Source of the DNA: Waddlia sp964635295
Lineage (GTDB): Bacteria > Chlamydiota > Chlamydiia > Chlamydiales > Waddliaceae
DNA length: 27,224 nt
Assembly: GCA_964635295.1 (NCBI GenBank)
Contig: CAZWOB010000026.1
Location: 1-27,224, forward strand
Reading direction: 5' to 3'
The translations under genes were made by a program, and so were the position numbers. Positions within the stretch are counted from its first letter, which is position 1. Each line of letters opens with the position of its first letter. Below are positions 8,203 through 16,106 of this stretch, piece after piece. A model generated the notes under the pieces. It saw nothing but the letters and a program-made list of their open reading frames with translations. It was not told the DNA's origin and searched no databases.

Positions 8203-10679
8203 GTCTCTTCTTCTACTTTCTCATTTTCGTCAGATTCCACTTCATCTTCATCAGCTTCAACCTTTTGGATAGCAACCAGGATATCGTCCTCACGCAAGTT
8301 GGCAAGCTTTACTCCTTGTGTATTCCTACCCATGACGCGAAGGTCCTTCATACTGATCCTCACCGTTTGTCCTAGGGAAGACATCATCAAAAGGCCGTCA
8401 TCATCTGTGACACAGACAGCTCCGACAACTTTTCCATTACGCTGACTGGTGATGATCGAACGAACGCCTACTCCGCCCCGGTTGGTCTGTCTGAAATCGG
8501 TGACAGGCGACCGTTTCCCGAATCCGTTCTCGCAAACGATCAGGACGGATTCTTCACCAGAGACCACTTCGCAGCCGACGACGCGGTCATCGCTACCCTT
8601 CATGGTCACTCCTTTTACGCCGCGTGCCATTCGACCCATCGCCCTTACTTTGGTATGATCGAACCGCACAGCCATGCCATTGCGTGTAAAAAGCATCACT
8701 TGCTGTTCGCCTTCCACCAGGCGCGCACCTTCGAGTTCGTCTCCTTCAACAATGTCAATTGCCCAAATACCGTTTCTTCTTGGGTTGCTGAATGCGTTCA
8801 ATGGAGTCTTCTTGACAATTCCGTTGCGCGTAGCCATCAGGACAAATTGCTCCCCTTCAAAACTTGATGTCTGGAGCACGGTCGCAATTGACTCCTCAGA
8901 TCTGATATCAGAAAGCAGGTTGATTAACGGCTTTCCTTTCGAACGGCGGCTTGCCTCGGGAATCTGCCACACTTTCAGCCAGTAGCAACGTCCGAGGTTT
9001 GTAAAGATAAGGAGGTGGTCATGAGTATTTGCGACATACAGTCCCTTGAGGACATCCTCTTCCTTTCTCTGGTTGAAACCGACGACCCCGGTACCGCCCC
9101 GACGCTGTTCACGGAAAGTGTCCATCGGCATCCGCTTGATATAATCGTCCTGGGAAATGGTGATAATCGCCGGTTCATTGGCGATCAGGTCTTCAATATC
9201 CATATCCCCTTCCGCTTCAACAATATGGGTCTGACGTTCAGATTTATGTTTGAGTTGAATCTCGTCCAGTTCTTCTTTAATGATATCGCGCACCATTTGC
9301 TCGCTTGCCAGAACTGCCCTTAAATATTCGATCTTTTTCAAGAGCTCGTCGTATTCGGATTGGATCTTGTCCCTTTCCAAACCTGTTAACTGGTAAAGTT
9401 TAAGGTCGAGGACGGCATTGGCTTGTTTGACAGTGAATTCGAAACGTTCGATCAAGGCAACCTTCGCCTCTTCCCTGTTATCGCTCGCACGGATGATTTT
9501 CACAACTTCATCAAGATTGTCGATCGCCTTCAAATACCCTTCGAGAATATGGAGGCGCGCCTCAGCCTTTTGAAGTTCATAACGCGTACGTCGACGAACG
9601 ACATCGATTCTGTGATCAACCCAGGAGCCGATCAGCTGTTTGATGTTCATCGTTCGCGGAAGTCCCTTGTCCAGAGCAAGCATATTGCAGCCAAAGGTGA
9701 CCTGGAGGTCTGTGAACTTGTAGAGCTGGTTAATAATGACGTCAGGAATTTCCCCTCTCTTCAGTTCGATCACGATCCGCATTCCGCTTTTGTCGGATTC
9801 ATCTCGCAGATCGGAAATTCCTGTAATCGACTTATTGGTCGTCAGATCGGCGACCTGTTCGATCAGACGGGATTTGTTGACGTTGTATGGGATCTGGTCG
9901 ATCACCAGCGTTTCCCTGTCCCCTTTCTCTTCGATATGAATGACGCCGCGAAGAATAACCTTGCCTCTGCCGGTATGGTACGCTTCTTTCACCCCGCGAT
10001 AACCGCAGATCACCCCTCCTGTGGGGAAATCGGGTGCGGGCATCACTTGCATGATTTCGTGTATGGAAGTTTCCGGATTGTCCAGCACAAGCTTGGTCGC
10101 CTCGATCAGCTCATTGAGATTGTGAGGGGGGATGTTCGTCGCCATCCCGACGGCAATACCTGAAGACCCATTGCAAAGCAAATTGGGAAATTTAGCAGGA
10201 AAAACCGTGGGCTCGCTTCGGGTTTCGTCATAGTTTGGAACCATATCGACAGTATTTTTGTCGAGATCGTCCATGAGCTGGATGGAAGCGTGGGTCAGCC
10301 GGGCTTCGGTATAACGCATGGCGGCCGGCGGGTCACCATCGACAGATCCGAAGTTCCCTTGACCGTCCACCAATCGGTAACGCATCACCCAAGGCTGGGC
10401 CATCCTGACAAGTGTCGGATAGATCACCTGCTCACCATGAGGGTGGAAATCACCCGAGGTATCACCGGAAATTTTCGCGCATTTACGATGTTTGCCTCCC
10501 GGGCTCAAATTCAACAGGCGCATCGCGTATAAAATCCGTCGCTGCGAAGGTTTCAGTCCATCGCGCGCATCGGGAAGCGCCCGCGAGATAATCACAGACA
10601 TCGAATAACGAAGGTAACTGTCCTTCATTTCATCTTCGACATTGCGAGGGATAATTAATTCGTTTTCCGTATAGCTCAT
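8187..10679 (-). CDS. gyrA: DNA gyrase subunit A
   Basis: Breakage-reunion subunit of gyrase, which introduces negative supercoils. The 830-aa product has the catalytic tyrosine in AMRYTEARL (Y123), the conserved RALPDARDGLKPSQRRIL start, and a GyrA box QRRGGTG (about 524-530) opening the C-terminal beta-pinwheel, which distinguishes it from ParC. The quinolone pocket is unusual: HPHGEQVIYP places Gln at E. coli position 83 (Ser), Pro at 87 (Asp) and Glu at 82 (Asp). A ribosome site AGAGGA precedes ATG 10679, which lies 13 nt after the gyrB stop. The tail is acidic (EDEVESDENEKVEEE). Confidence 0.97.
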   Translation of the reverse strand: MSYTENELIIPRNVEDEMKDSYLRYSMSVIISRALPDARDGLKPSQRRILYAMRLLNLSPGGKHRKCAKISGDTSGDFHPHGEQVIYPTLVRMAQPWVMRYRLVDGQGNFGSVDGDPPAAMRYTEARLTHASIQLMDDLDKNTVDMVPNYDETRSEPTVFPAKFPNLLCNGSSGIAVGMATNIPPHNLNELIEATKLVLDNPETSIHEIMQVMPAPDFPTGGVICGYRGVKEAYHTGRGKVILRGVIHIEEKGDRETLVIDQIPYNVNKSRLIEQVADLTTNKSITGISDLRDESDKSGMRIVIELKRGEIPDVIINQLYKFTDLQVTFGCNMLALDKGLPRTMNIKQLIGSWVDHRIDVVRRRTRYELQKAEARLHILEGYLKAIDNLDEVVKIIRASDNREEAKVALIERFEFTVKQANAVLDLKLYQLTGLERDKIQSEYDELLKKIEYLRAVLASEQMVRDIIKEELDEIQLKHKSERQTHIVEAEGDMDIEDLIANEPAIITISQDDYIKRMPMDTFREQRRGGTGVVGFNQRKEEDVLKGLYVANTHDHLLIFTNLGRCYWLKVWQIPEASRRSKGKPLINLLSDIRSEESIATVLQTSSFEGEQFVLMATRNGIVKKTPLNAFSNPRRNGIWAIDIVEGDELEGARLVEGEQQVMLFTRNGMAVRFDHTKVRAMGRMARGVKGVTMKGSDDRVVGCEVVSGEESVLIVCENGFGKRSPVTDFRQTNRGGVGVRSIITSQRNGKVVGAVCVTDDDGLLMMSSLGQTVRISMKDLRVMGRNTQGVKLANLREDDILVAIQKVEADEDEVESDENEKVEEETCSSQ

Positions 10680-10692
10680 GTTTTAATTCCTC

Positions 10693-13200
10693 TTAGATGT
10701 CCAGGTCTTTGACTGATAATGCGTGCTGCTCGATAAAAGCCCGTCTTGGCGGCACTTCATCCCCCATCAACATGGTAAACATATGGTCTGCGGCAACTGC
10801 ATCCGGCAGAGTCACTTTGATCAACGTGCGTTTTTGGGGATCCATTGTTGTTTCCCATAGCTGATCGGCATTCATTTCACCCAAACCCTTATAGCGTTGG
10901 ATTTCTATCCCTTTTCGACCATTGACTCTGACAAAATCGATCACTTCCTTCAGCGTATGACAAACGACTTCATCCCCTCCTTCGCTGTGAACCGTTAAAA
11001 GAGGCCCGTTGACCAACAGATAGTTTTCTAATGTGTAACCATACGGTTTGATCCGATTGAGCAGCTTTTCCAGATTTTCCGGCTCATAAAGCTCGATAAA
11101 GTGGAGCCGTTTGGCTTTGAATACGCGCATATCATCAGTGACTTCTGATTCAGGCATTGACTCGAGCTTTTCTTCATGCTGTTGTTTTTGCGCTTCTTCA
11201 TCAGCGATTTTCAATGCCTCGAACTCATCGTAAGAATAGGCAAAGCGGAATCCGTCCACAGTCTCTATCTGATAGCGTGGATACTGCCCCTGCTCATTTT
11301 TTGCTTCGAGGAATTCGCGAAAGCTCATTCCTTTCTTCTCGATACGGGTAATGAAAGACTCCAAGTCCACGACAGCAGTCAATAAGGACTCTACAGATTC
11401 CTCACCCATCGGTTGATCCTCTCCTGATTTCTTAAGGTCGATATCGGATAGACCAAGCTTTAACAAGTATTCATCCATCTCTTTTTCGGAATGAATGTAC
11501 TGTTTGCTTTTCTTGCGGGAAACCAAATACAAGGGGGGCTGAGCGATGTAAATATGGTTGTTTTCAACGAGAGCGGGCATATGCCGATAGAAGAAAGTCA
11601 GAAGCAGCGTCCTGATGTGGGATCCGTCGACGTCGGCGTCGGTCATGATAATGATCTTATGATAGCGCAGTTTGCTGAGATCAAAACCCTCTGTGCCGAT
11701 TCCGCAGCCTAAGGCAGAGATCATTGTTCCCACCTCAGTATTTTGCAGCACCTTTTCCAATCTTGCCTTTTCGACATTCAGGATTTTACCTCGAATCGGC
11801 AATATCGCCTGAAATCTGCGGTCACGGCCAGACTTTGCTGACCCTCCAGCAGAATCTCCCTCGACAATATAGAGCTCGCACAGTTCCGGGTTCCTTTCCT
11901 GACAGTCGGTTAATTTTCCAGGTAGACGAGCGCTGTCCAATGCCGATTTTCTTAAAGTCAGTTCCCGAGCTTTCCTGGCGGCTTCTCGAGCTTTTGCAGC
12001 AAGGATGGCCTTGTCGGCAATCGTCTTGGCAATCGATGGGTGTTCATCGAGATAAATTCCCAATTCTTCGCCGGTGATCTGTTGCACGACTGAGCCGACA
12101 TCGCTATTTCCAAGGCGTTGTTTTGTCTGACCCTCAAATTGCGGGTTCGCAACTTTTGTAGAAATAACGGCTGTGAGCCCCTCACGCATATCCTCGCCGG
12201 TGATCCCCAGCTTATCTGTTCTTAACAAATTGTGCGTTTTGATATAAGTGTTCAGCACTCTGGTCAGTGCTGTAGAAAATCCCGTCAGATGGGTTCCGCC
12301 ATGTGTCGTACTGATGTTGTTGACAAAGGAAAAAATCGTTTCGTTGTAACCATCATTCCATTGCATGGCCACTTCGATCTCAATTGGCCCGTCATCGCCT
12401 TCTCGTGTTCCATGGAAATAGATAGGTTCGGGGAATATCGCATTTTTATTTTCATTCAGATAGCTGACAAATGATTTCAACCCCCCATCATACCTAAAGT
12501 TGACATCATCTTTGTCGGCATCCCTTTCATCCTGGAAGAAAATACTGATTCCACGGTTTAGGAATGCCAGCTCTCGCAACCTTTTGGCGAGGATGTCATA
12601 ATCGAATTCTGTCACTGACATCACTGTCTCATCCGGCCAGAAAGTGATCCTTGTCCCTTTCTTTGCTGTTTCCCCTAAGTCTGTAATCTGTTTCATCACT
12701 TTTCCCTGAGAGAATTCCATCTCCCAGGCATTGCCGTCTTTATAGACATTGACGATCAATCTCGAGGAAAGGGCGCAAACGCAGGAGACGCCGACGCCAT
12801 GAAGACCACCGGAAACCTTATAAGTGTCTTTATCGAATTTACCGCCGGCATGCAGAGTTGTCATTACAACTTCCAATGCTGAAACATCTCTTCCCTGCTT
12901 CCTTGACTCCTTCTCATGTTTCTGAATAGGAATTCCTCGCCCATTATCCTCTAAAGTAATCGATCCATCGGCATTGATGATCACGTAAATTTCTGAACAG
13001 TGACCAGCCATCGCTTCATCTATGGAGTTATCAACTACCTCATAAACGAGCTGGTGCAAACCCGCGCTAGCTGTGTCCCCCACATACATTCCCGGTCTTT
13101 CCCGGACAGCCTGCAAGCCTTCTAATACGGTGATCGAACTTGCGTCGTACTCCTTACTCATGGGTTCTGATTCCTTTGTCTCTAAAGTTTGATTGGTCAT
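10693..13200 (-). CDS. gyrB: DNA gyrase subunit B
   Basis: ATPase subunit of gyrase. The 835-aa product shows the GHKL ATP site (YEVVDNSIDEAMAG, LEDNGRGIPI, GGLHGVGVSCVCALS), the Toprim motifs EGDSAGG (about 446) and DADVDGSH (about 519-526), and the C-terminal EIQRYKGLGEMNADQLWETTM and PRRAFIEQHA. The extra C-terminal segment between Toprim and tail resembles the roughly 170-residue insert of E. coli-type GyrB. Two starts are possible: ATG 13200, or ATG 13161 (MSKEYDASSI), which has a better ribosome site (AGGAA, 9-nt spacing). It lies downstream of the DUF721 gene and 13 nt upstream of gyrA. Confidence 0.97.
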   Translation of the reverse strand: MTNQTLETKESEPMSKEYDASSITVLEGLQAVRERPGMYVGDTASAGLHQLVYEVVDNSIDEAMAGHCSEIYVIINADGSITLEDNGRGIPIQKHEKESRKQGRDVSALEVVMTTLHAGGKFDKDTYKVSGGLHGVGVSCVCALSSRLIVNVYKDGNAWEMEFSQGKVMKQITDLGETAKKGTRITFWPDETVMSVTEFDYDILAKRLRELAFLNRGISIFFQDERDADKDDVNFRYDGGLKSFVSYLNENKNAIFPEPIYFHGTREGDDGPIEIEVAMQWNDGYNETIFSFVNNISTTHGGTHLTGFSTALTRVLNTYIKTHNLLRTDKLGITGEDMREGLTAVISTKVANPQFEGQTKQRLGNSDVGSVVQQITGEELGIYLDEHPSIAKTIADKAILAAKAREAARKARELTLRKSALDSARLPGKLTDCQERNPELCELYIVEGDSAGGSAKSGRDRRFQAILPIRGKILNVEKARLEKVLQNTEVGTMISALGCGIGTEGFDLSKLRYHKIIIMTDADVDGSHIRTLLLTFFYRHMPALVENNHIYIAQPPLYLVSRKKSKQYIHSEKEMDEYLLKLGLSDIDLKKSGEDQPMGEESVESLLTAVVDLESFITRIEKKGMSFREFLEAKNEQGQYPRYQIETVDGFRFAYSYDEFEALKIADEEAQKQQHEEKLESMPESEVTDDMRVFKAKRLHFIELYEPENLEKLLNRIKPYGYTLENYLLVNGPLLTVHSEGGDEVVCHTLKEVIDFVRVNGRKGIEIQRYKGLGEMNADQLWETTMDPQKRTLIKVTLPDAVAADHMFTMLMGDEVPPRRAFIEQHALSVKDLDI

Positions 13201-13218
13201 GAAACAACCTGTTCTCGT

Positions 13219-13560
13219 TTATCCGATCTTGAACACGATATCGGAAAGGGTTACATTGGGAAATTTGTGTCTCAACGCGGTCAGTATTTTTGCCTTCTCT
13301 TCACGGGACAATAAATGATGGAGGGTCGAGTTTTTAACTTTTACTGTGAGTATTCCCTCGCGAAAGGAGACCGCTCGCGTCAACGGGGCGATTGCCGGAC
13401 CGACGACTTGAGGCCAAAACGCAAGGATCAAGTCCGGGCGTTCTTTCTGCGCGGCATTGATTGTCGTAAGCACTTTATTCAAAACAGAACCTAAATCACG
13501 GGATGTCAACGCTGTTTCATAGCGTCCCCGATAAGTCCTTTTCAAATGCTCATTTGTCAT
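13219..13560 (-). CDS. DUF721/DciA-like protein
   Basis: A small protein (113 aa) of the DUF721 family; family members related to DciA help load the replicative helicase DnaB in bacteria lacking DnaC. The sequence shows the family pattern: a basic N-terminus, LGSVLNKVL, then W..VVG..IA..T.A.....G.L.V.V..S...H.L....A.IL. I chose ATG 13560 because AGGA lies 8 nt upstream and the promoter's likely start point is about 20 nt upstream; ATG 13569 would have almost no leader. It is the first gene of the gyrase cluster, and a DUF721 gene next to gyrB also occurs in Chlamydia. The DciA role is inferred from family. Confidence 0.82.
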   Translation of the reverse strand: MTNEHLKRTYRGRYETALTSRDLGSVLNKVLTTINAAQKERPDLILAFWPQVVGPAIAPLTRAVSFREGILTVKVKNSTLHHLLSREEKAKILTALRHKFPNVTLSDIVFKIG

Positions 13561-13573
13561 GCACGACATCCTA

Positions 13574-13596
13574 TATAATGAAAAATCATTATACCA
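13574..13596 (-). promoter_or_regulatory. extended -10 promoter with palindrome, gyrase operon
   Basis: On the minus strand the sequence reads TGGTATAAT (13596 to 13588), a perfect extended -10 element; no convincing -35 is seen, as is common for that class. The -10 lies within a perfect palindrome, TATAATGA-AAAA-TCATTATA (13574-13593 on the plus strand), that would also cover the start point near 13581. It could be an operator, or an accident of two facing TATAAT elements. It is placed to drive dciA-gyrB-gyrA and beyond. Confidence 0.55.
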
Positions 13597-13664
13597 TAAT
13601 CCGTGGTAAACGTGGAAGAGAAAACAGCATGATTTTTTAATGAAAAATCGATGTCTGAGTGGGA

Positions 13665-14129
13665 TCAGGAAGTTTTTTCCAAATGTTCAAGAAGGCCCCT
13701 GCAGGCGTCTTCGATCATATCCATTGCCTCTTCAAATTCAGGCAAACCATGATAAAAAGGATCGGAAATATCCCTCCCCGAGTGATAAGTGCTGAACTTG
13801 GTCATCAGATGGATTTTTGCCTTGTGTTCAGGGGTGGACGCCCATTTATGGAGCTCGTCGAAGACACTTTGATCCGCTGCCAAAATCCAGTCAAATTTGT
13901 CGAAAAATTCGCGCTGGAACGCTTGCGCCCGACTGGTCAGAACGATCCCTCTAGCCTGAGCTGTTTTTCGCATTCTTTCATCAGGAAGCTGTCCTTGATG
14001 CCAATCTCCCAGACCGCAGCTTTCCACGTGGACATCTAATTTACTGCCGGTTGAATAATGTTTCATCACCCCTTCTGCACAAGGGGACCGACAAATATTT
14101 CCTAAGCAAACAAAAAGAACTGAAGCCAT
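13665..14129 (-). CDS. low-molecular-weight protein tyrosine phosphatase
   Basis: Cytosolic phosphatase of the LMW-PTP family. The 154-aa product begins MASVLFVCLGNICRSP, giving the signature Cx5RS loop with nucleophile C8 and R14, and has the general-acid loop DPFY (D123). The length is standard. ATG 14129 is preferred because the catalytic loop then sits at its usual position and the start lies 2 nt after the kinase stop; a longer frame to 14153 overlaps the kinase. It follows the kinase/SUMF1 gene, so the two are probably cotranscribed, but whether the phosphatase acts on kinase targets is unknown. Confidence 0.93.
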   Translation of the reverse strand: MASVLFVCLGNICRSPCAEGVMKHYSTGSKLDVHVESCGLGDWHQGQLPDERMRKTAQARGIVLTSRAQAFQREFFDKFDWILAADQSVFDELHKWASTPEHKAKIHLMTKFSTYHSGRDISDPFYHGLPEFEEAMDMIEDACRGLLEHLEKTS

Positions 14130-14131
14130 GA

Positions 14132-15982
14132 CTATTGCACATCCGCGGCGCATCGAAAGCCATAGGTACTATTACCGGTTCCCGGATTATTGCGATGCCT
14201 TTTCGCGCTTCTTAAATCTTCCTTCAATCCTTTCCAACATCCACCGCGAAGTACGCGATAGACCCCCTGAAGTGGTCCTGGAGGATTGACAGGCTCTTGT
14301 ACAGAAATCTCATAATAATTGTATCCATACCAGTCTTGGCACCATTCATAGACATTTCCGGCCATATCGTATAGCCCGTTATCGTTTGAAGGATAACTCA
14401 TGACAGCCGTTGTGTCCGAGCTAAAGAAATTTGCCTGTGTCTTTTCAATATCATTTCCTGTAGGATACTCTGCATTGTCTTTATGGCACTGACCGGCCGC
14501 TTCCCATTCGGCTTCTGTTGGAAGGCGCTTTCCCAGCCACTTTGCATAAGCAACAGCGCCATACCATGTGACTCCCACGACAGGGTGCTTGATGTACCCG
14601 GATTCAATACTGAACTTTCCCCTGCTTCGATGGATGCGGGATTCTTTCAAGTTGAGCAGATCATTGTGATTGCTGTCTTTAACCCCTTCCATCACCTCCA
14701 GGAATCGGACATACTGTTCATTTGTCACCGGGTGAATGTCGATAGCGAAACTATCAATTGTCACCTCGTGTTTGGGCATTTCATCCCGGTTGCCCTGATT
14801 GCTGCCTCGGGTGAAGATCCCCCCTTCGATCACCAGCATTTCTGTATGGATCGGCTCGATTTCAATATTTTCATTTCGCTCGGGAGTATACTGTTTGACA
14901 GTGGGGTCTACCTGAAAAACAGAGGCCGGATCGGGGTCGTGGACAGGACGCTCCAAAGTAGCATGATGAAGGACTGGCTTTAAACTCCCCTCGACAACCT
15001 GGACTTTTTCCATTTTTGGAACGGGAGCCTCTTTAACTTCTTCCATCACCACCTCTTTCACTAATTGAGGAGGCGCTTTTTCCTTCTCATTCAGAGCTTC
15101 GAGGGCAGAGACCAGAAGTGCTGGACGGTTTTCCGGCATCTTTTGCAGGCAGGACTTGATCAAGCCGTCCCAGTTGTACGTCAAATTTTTATTACGAACT
15201 GAGGGAAGGTCGAAATACCCCTCGGGCAGTTCGTGGGTAAGCAGGTAATAGGCAAGTACACCGAAAGCGTAGCTATCTGCGAGGCTGTCCCGGTCGGCCT
15301 TAAGTGTTGCGTCCTTCTGCTCAGGAGCTAAAAAGGCATATCCTTGAACAAATGATTGATGCAGAGGAACCGCTTTCTCCATTTCAATTGTCCCCTGATT
15401 AAGGGAAATTCCAAGCGTCTCGGCAATAGAGCGGTAGGTCCGTGTGAGAAAAGTCCCGGATCCCATCACTTTGGACAGTCCAAAATCTGAAAGATACAAA
15501 TTAATCCCTGAATCTCCGCGTCCTACCAAAATGTTGTTAAGTTTGATTCCTCGATGAGCGATCCCGGCTCCATTCCCCTTGACTTGATGGGCATAGTCCA
15601 AAGCGGAAGCGATTTGACGCAGCAGGCGAAGTATCTCCTCTTCTTTTAACGGCTGGTTTTGCCCCTGAAGAAAATGGTATAAATTGGTGTTCTCTCCGTG
15701 AGAATCGACGATGCAGTCGGAGACCAGGAAATAAACTCCCTGGTCATAGGATACGTTATGAATTTTTACGATATGGGGATGGTTGAGGGTCGATATTTGA
15801 GAGACCTCATCCTCAAAGCGTTGGATAAATCCTCTGTCCGAGCATAGATCCTCGGGAAAAACCTTTAACGCAAACGGCTTTTTCATAAACCGATGTTCTG
15901 CTAAATACACACTGCCCAGGGCCCCCTGGCCAATTTGCTTGACTATTTCGTAATCGCCTAGAATTCGTAACGTTTCAATCAT
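14132..15982 (-). CDS. pkn1: Pkn1-like Ser/Thr kinase (possible pseudokinase) with SUMF1 domain
   Basis: A 616-aa protein with an N-terminal Hanks-type kinase domain (about 11-290), a linker rich in Glu, Lys and Pro (about 300-375) and a C-terminal SUMF1/formylglycine-enzyme-like domain (about 380-614). The kinase keeps the Gly loop GQGALGSV, K40 (FALK), DFG (166-168) and APE (219-221), but the catalytic loop reads HRGIKLNN (143-150): the proton-acceptor Asp is Gly. The SUMF1 part has GGIFTRGS, RLPTEAEWEAA, GLYDMAGNVYEWCQDW and VLRGGCW but not the paired cysteines of true formylglycine enzymes. The architecture matches chlamydial Pkn1 as I recall it. A strong ribosome site, GAGGTGA, precedes ATG 15982. 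No signal peptide or membrane helix is seen. Confidence 0.88.
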   Translation of the reverse strand: MIETLRILGDYEIVKQIGQGALGSVYLAEHRFMKKPFALKVFPEDLCSDRGFIQRFEDEVSQISTLNHPHIVKIHNVSYDQGVYFLVSDCIVDSHGENTNLYHFLQGQNQPLKEEEILRLLRQIASALDYAHQVKGNGAGIAHRGIKLNNILVGRGDSGINLYLSDFGLSKVMGSGTFLTRTYRSIAETLGISLNQGTIEMEKAVPLHQSFVQGYAFLAPEQKDATLKADRDSLADSYAFGVLAYYLLTHELPEGYFDLPSVRNKNLTYNWDGLIKSCLQKMPENRPALLVSALEALNEKEKAPPQLVKEVVMEEVKEAPVPKMEKVQVVEGSLKPVLHHATLERPVHDPDPASVFQVDPTVKQYTPERNENIEIEPIHTEMLVIEGGIFTRGSNQGNRDEMPKHEVTIDSFAIDIHPVTNEQYVRFLEVMEGVKDSNHNDLLNLKESRIHRSRGKFSIESGYIKHPVVGVTWYGAVAYAKWLGKRLPTEAEWEAAGQCHKDNAEYPTGNDIEKTQANFFSSDTTAVMSYPSNDNGLYDMAGNVYEWCQDWYGYNYYEISVQEPVNPPGPLQGVYRVLRGGCWKGLKEDLRSAKRHRNNPGTGNSTYGFRCAADVQ

Positions 15983-16003
15983 AGTGTCTCACCTCGGAAC
16001 GAA

Positions 16004-16033
16004 ACCATATCATCATCGGAAACAATGTTTCAA
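16004..16033 (-). promoter_or_regulatory. putative promoter of the kinase-phosphatase operon
   Basis: On the minus strand TTGAAA (16033-16028) and TATGGT (16009-16004) are spaced by 18 bp, about 20 nt upstream of the kinase ATG. The -35 overlaps a short palindrome, GAAACATTGTTTC. Confidence 0.4.
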
Positions 16034-16067
16034 TGGAAAATATCCCTTTCTTTTAACGGATTTCCTA

Positions 16068-16076
16068 TGCTAAGAT
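16068..16076 (+). promoter_or_regulatory. putative extended -10 for yidC
   Basis: TGCTAAGAT forms a TGn-TAAGAT extended -10 element 30 nt upstream of the yidC ATG. No clear -35 is visible. It is the only reasonable promoter match on the plus strand in the 124-nt divergent region. Confidence 0.35.
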
Positions 16077-16106
16077 TTTCCTTTTATTTAATTCAGTTGT
16101 GAGCTC

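Noticed and set aside
9423..10163. 246-codon open frame on the plus strand opposite gyrA
   Set aside because: It lies entirely antisense to conserved gyrA, the product resembles no family, and no ribosome site or promoter is visible; open antisense frames of this size are common opposite conserved coding sequence.
13631..13649. Hairpin after the phosphatase gene as terminator
   Set aside because: GATTTTT-CATTA-AAAAATC on the minus strand is almost all A/T pairs and is not followed by a T run; too weak to call.
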